From JBKQWK01 sp052139595 (GTDB lineage Bacteria; Actinomycetota; Thermoleophilia; UBA2241), in the NCBI GenBank assembly GCA_052139595.1, contig JBKQWK010000036.1, positions 1 through 7,820 of the forward strand: DNA of 7,820 nucleotides. Reading direction: 5' to 3'. This document shows positions 6,141 through 7,820 of the stretch, piece by piece. The notes beneath the pieces are model-generated. The model saw only the letters and a list, made by a program, of their open reading frames with translations. It did no database searches and was not told where the DNA came from. The number at the start of each line of letters is the position of its first letter. Position 1 is the stretch's first letter. Position numbers and translations under genes: made by a program.

Positions 6141-6197
6141 CGCCGGCGTGACTCGCCAGCGTCACTGGCTCGCATAGCTCGCCGGCGTCACTTGCCA
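6141..6197. repeat. 13-bp-phased repeats in the NlpC/P60-oppD divergent region
   Basis: Copies of CGCCGGCGTSACT begin at 6141 (CGCCGGCGTGACT), 6154 (CGCCAGCGTCACT) and 6180 (CGCCGGCGTCACT). The offsets are 13 and 26 bases; the slot at 6167 is badly diverged. The outer copies extend to an 18-base match with two differences (6141-6158 and 6180-6197). A hairpin GCCAG-CGTCA-CTGGC lies at 6155-6169. The series ends 14 bases before the candidate -35 of oppD, a position suited to an operator. Confidence 0.6.
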
Positions 6198-6211
6198 CTG
6201 CCCGCGACCCG

Positions 6212-6240
6212 TTGCAATTGTGCCCACGCAAGAATACATT
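6212..6240 (+). promoter_or_regulatory. Candidate leaderless promoter of the peptide transporter operon
   Basis: TTGCAA (6212-6217) and TACATT (6235-6240) resemble -35 and -10 hexamers with the optimal 17-base spacing. The ATG of oppD is at 6249, eight bases after the -10 box, so the transcript would start at or within a few bases of the start codon. No Shine-Dalgarno precedes the ATG. Confidence 0.55.
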
Positions 6241-6248
6241 GCCGCATA

Positions 6249-7256
6249 ATGTTTGGAGCCAAAACAGAAGAACTCCTCCGCGTTGAGCATCTCAAGGTGG
6301 ACTTCGCCACCCACGAAGGGGTGGTGCACGCGGTCGACGACGTCAGTTTTGCCATCGCCCCCGGCGAGTTGGTCGGCCTGGTTGGTGAGTCTGGCTGCGG
6401 CAAAAGCGTCACCGCCTCCGCCATCCTCGGCCTCACGCGCATGCTCAATAATGCCACGGTCGGCGGCTCCATCTGGTTTCAAGGCCGCGATCTCCTGGCG
6501 CTGCCGGAGAAAGAAGTGCGCAAGATCCGCGGCAAAGATATGGCAATGATCTTTCAGGATCCGGTCACGAGCCTCAATCCGGTCCTCTCCATCGAACGCC
6601 TCATGACCGAAGGTCTTGAGATGCACCTCGGTCTCGACCACGGCAAGGCCGTCGCCCGCTCCATCGAGTTGCTGCAGCTCGTCGGCATTCCCAAGGCCGA
6701 GCAGCGCATTCACGACTACCCCCACCAGTTCAGCGGCGGCATGCGCCAGCGCGTGATGATTGCCATCGCGCTCAGTTGCGATCCGGTGCTGTTGCTCGCT
6801 GACGAGCCAACGACGGCCCTCGACGTGACCATTCAGGCGCAGATTCTGCGCCTGATGAAGCGCCTCTCAGTCGAGGTGGGCGCCGCCATTCTCACCATCA
6901 CCCACGATCTCGGCGTGGTCGCCGGCATGTGCCAGCGCATCGTCGTCATGTATGCCGGCAAGCTCGTCGAGACCGGCCCGGCGAAGGACCTCTTCGCGCA
7001 GCCGCATCATCCCTACACGATTGGCCTGTTGCGCTCGGTGCCACGTCTCGATGAACCGCGCCGAGAGCACCTGCAGAGCATCGAAGGCCTGCCGCCCGAC
7101 CTCACCCACCTGCCGCCGGGCTGTGCCTTCGCCCCGCGTTGCTTTCTCGCCAGCGAGAGCTGCTGGCAGGGAGTGCCGCCGCTCACCGAGACGGCTCCGG
7201 GCCGCAAAACGGCCTGTTTTCACGCCGACAAGCTGCGCCGCGAGGTGCCAGCATGA
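6249..7256 (+). CDS. Peptide ABC transporter ATPase, OppD/DppD type
   Basis: This is one of two ATPases powering oligo- or dipeptide import at the inner membrane; permease and binding-protein genes are not in the window. The 335-residue product is of usual length. It has Walker A GESGCGKS (46-53), Q-loop Gln103 in IFQDP, signature SGGMRQ (162-167), Walker B LLLADE (181-186) and switch His219. The C-terminal oligopeptide-transporter domain starts near HHPYTIGLL (253-261). Cys292, Cys298, Cys305 and Cys323 form the four-cysteine set that binds a [4Fe-4S] cluster in characterised DppD proteins. The start is ATG 6249; an in-frame TTG at 6192 would add 19 residues upstream of the promoter-like TACATT and is disfavoured. 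The gene overlaps the next one by four bases (ATGA). Its divergent NlpC/P60 and epimerase neighbours suggest murein peptides as cargo, by inference only. Confidence 0.94.
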   Translation: MFGAKTEELLRVEHLKVDFATHEGVVHAVDDVSFAIAPGELVGLVGESGCGKSVTASAILGLTRMLNNATVGGSIWFQGRDLLALPEKEVRKIRGKDMAMIFQDPVTSLNPVLSIERLMTEGLEMHLGLDHGKAVARSIELLQLVGIPKAEQRIHDYPHQFSGGMRQRVMIAIALSCDPVLLLADEPTTALDVTIQAQILRLMKRLSVEVGAAILTITHDLGVVAGMCQRIVVMYAGKLVETGPAKDLFAQPHHPYTIGLLRSVPRLDEPRREHLQSIEGLPPDLTHLPPGCAFAPRCFLASESCWQGVPPLTETAPGRKTACFHADKLRREVPA

Positions 7257-7820
7257 GCGACGCCCCACTCGTCGCCGCAGGTCCGGCCAGCGGCGCCGAC
7301 ATGGCACTGCCGACCAGCGATGATGGCACGCTTATCGGCGTGCGCGATCTGAAGGTTCACTTTCCCATCACGACCGGTATCGTCTTTCGTCACCAGATCG
7401 GAGCCGTACGCGCCGTCGACGGCCTCAACTTTGACGTCAAACGCGGCGAGACGCTGGGCCTCGTCGGCGAATCAGGTTGCGGCAAGAGCACGACCGGCCG
7501 GGCCGTGCTGCAGCTGATCAAGCCGACGGCCGGTCACGTCTACTACGAAGGCGCCGACTTGGCCCGCTTGCACGGCAAGAAGCTGCGCGCCCAGCGACGC
7601 AAGATGCAGATGATCTTTCAGGATCCCTACGCCAGCCTCAACAGCCGCATGACCTTGGCCGACATCGTTGGCGAACCGCTGTTAGTGCACAAGCTGCGCA
7701 CCCGTCGCGAGCGCCTCGACCGCGTACGCGAGCTTCTGCAACTGGTCGGCATCAACCCCAACACCTTGAACCGCTATCCACATGAGTTCAGCGGCGGTCA
7801 GCGGCAGCGCATCGGCATTG
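7253..7820 (+). CDS. Peptide ABC transporter ATPase, OppF/DppF type (3' end outside window)
   Basis: The frame starts at ATG 7253, overlapping the oppD-like stop as ATGA, with a GAGGTG Shine-Dalgarno at 7242-7247 five bases before it. The 189 visible residues include an Ala/Gly-rich lead of about 27 residues with a second possible start (Met17, at 7301), then the ATPase core: Walker A GESGCGKS (72-79), Q-loop in IFQDPYASLN (121-130) and signature FSGGQRQR (179-186), where the window ends. The insertion between strands (FPITTGIVFRHQIGAVRAVDG) and the ASLN-type Q-loop are typical of OppF/DppF as against OppD. It should pair with the preceding ATPase as a heterodimer. Walker B and the C-terminal domain are beyond the window. 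Confidence 0.93.
   Translation, partial: MSDAPLVAAGPASGADMALPTSDDGTLIGVRDLKVHFPITTGIVFRHQIGAVRAVDGLNFDVKRGETLGLVGESGCGKSTTGRAVLQLIKPTAGHVYYEGADLARLHGKKLRAQRRKMQMIFQDPYASLNSRMTLADIVGEPLLVHKLRTRRERLDRVRELLQLVGINPNTLNRYPHEFSGGQRQRIGI

Noticed and set aside
5558..6151. Plus-strand open frame of 197 codons opposite the NlpC/P60 gene
   Set aside because: It is antisense to the clearly coding catalytic region with its conserved Cys and His motifs. It has no domain match and no ribosome binding site that I can see.
6162..6725. Minus-strand open frame of 187 codons opposite oppD
   Set aside because: It lies opposite the Walker A and Q-loop coding region of oppD. Its composition reflects the complementary strand of a conserved gene.

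Overview
This is a high-GC bacterial segment with densely packed genes, short intergenic gaps and a typical bacterial protein repertoire. No rRNA, tRNA, transposase or CRISPR array is visible. The gene mix (FabI, a class A beta-lactamase-like serine hydrolase with no signal peptide, a dipeptide epimerase, OppD/OppF ATPases) would suit a Chloroflexota-like or another high-GC free-living bacterium. No taxonomic marker is present, so that placement is only a guess.

Layout: (1) 3-332, 3' end of an unrecognised protein. (2) 333-568, intergenic, with a hairpin and a 34-bp direct repeat. (3) 569-1336 (+), fabI, enoyl-ACP reductase. (4) 1350-2486 (-), an ArsB/SLC13-type membrane transporter, convergent with fabI. 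(5) 2487-2595, a divergent promoter region carrying four copies of a GGCCGTTYGG-like motif every 16-17 bp. (6) 2596-3327 (+), the cytosolic beta-lactamase-fold serine hydrolase. (7) 4472-3420 (-), an L-Ala-D/L-Glu-type dipeptide epimerase, coupled by a one-base overlap to (8) 6052-4472 (-), an NlpC/P60 cysteine peptidase with a long C-terminal beta-rich extension. (9) 6053-6248, a divergent control region with a G-quadruplex candidate and a 13-bp repeat series. (10) 6249-7256 (+) and 7253 to the window end (+), oppD/dppD- and oppF/dppF-type peptide ABC transporter ATPases overlapping by ATGA.

The right half reads as a murein-peptide recovery locus. Peptide import ATPases sit beside an endopeptidase that can release L-Ala-D-Glu, an epimerase that converts it to L-Ala-L-Glu, and a penicillin-recognising serine hydrolase. 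The content resembles the Bacillus subtilis ykf/dpp arrangement (epimerase YkfB, NlpC/P60 endopeptidase YkfC, peptide transporter), but here the genes are split into divergent and convergent units.

The most unusual signal concerns transcription and translation starts. All four genes that begin a transcription unit in a divergent region (ArsB-like, serine hydrolase, NlpC/P60, OppD) lack a Shine-Dalgarno sequence. Each instead has a TAnnnT -10-like box 6-8 bases before its start codon, as expected of leaderless mRNAs. The two downstream operon genes (epimerase, OppF) and fabI have clear Shine-Dalgarno sequences.
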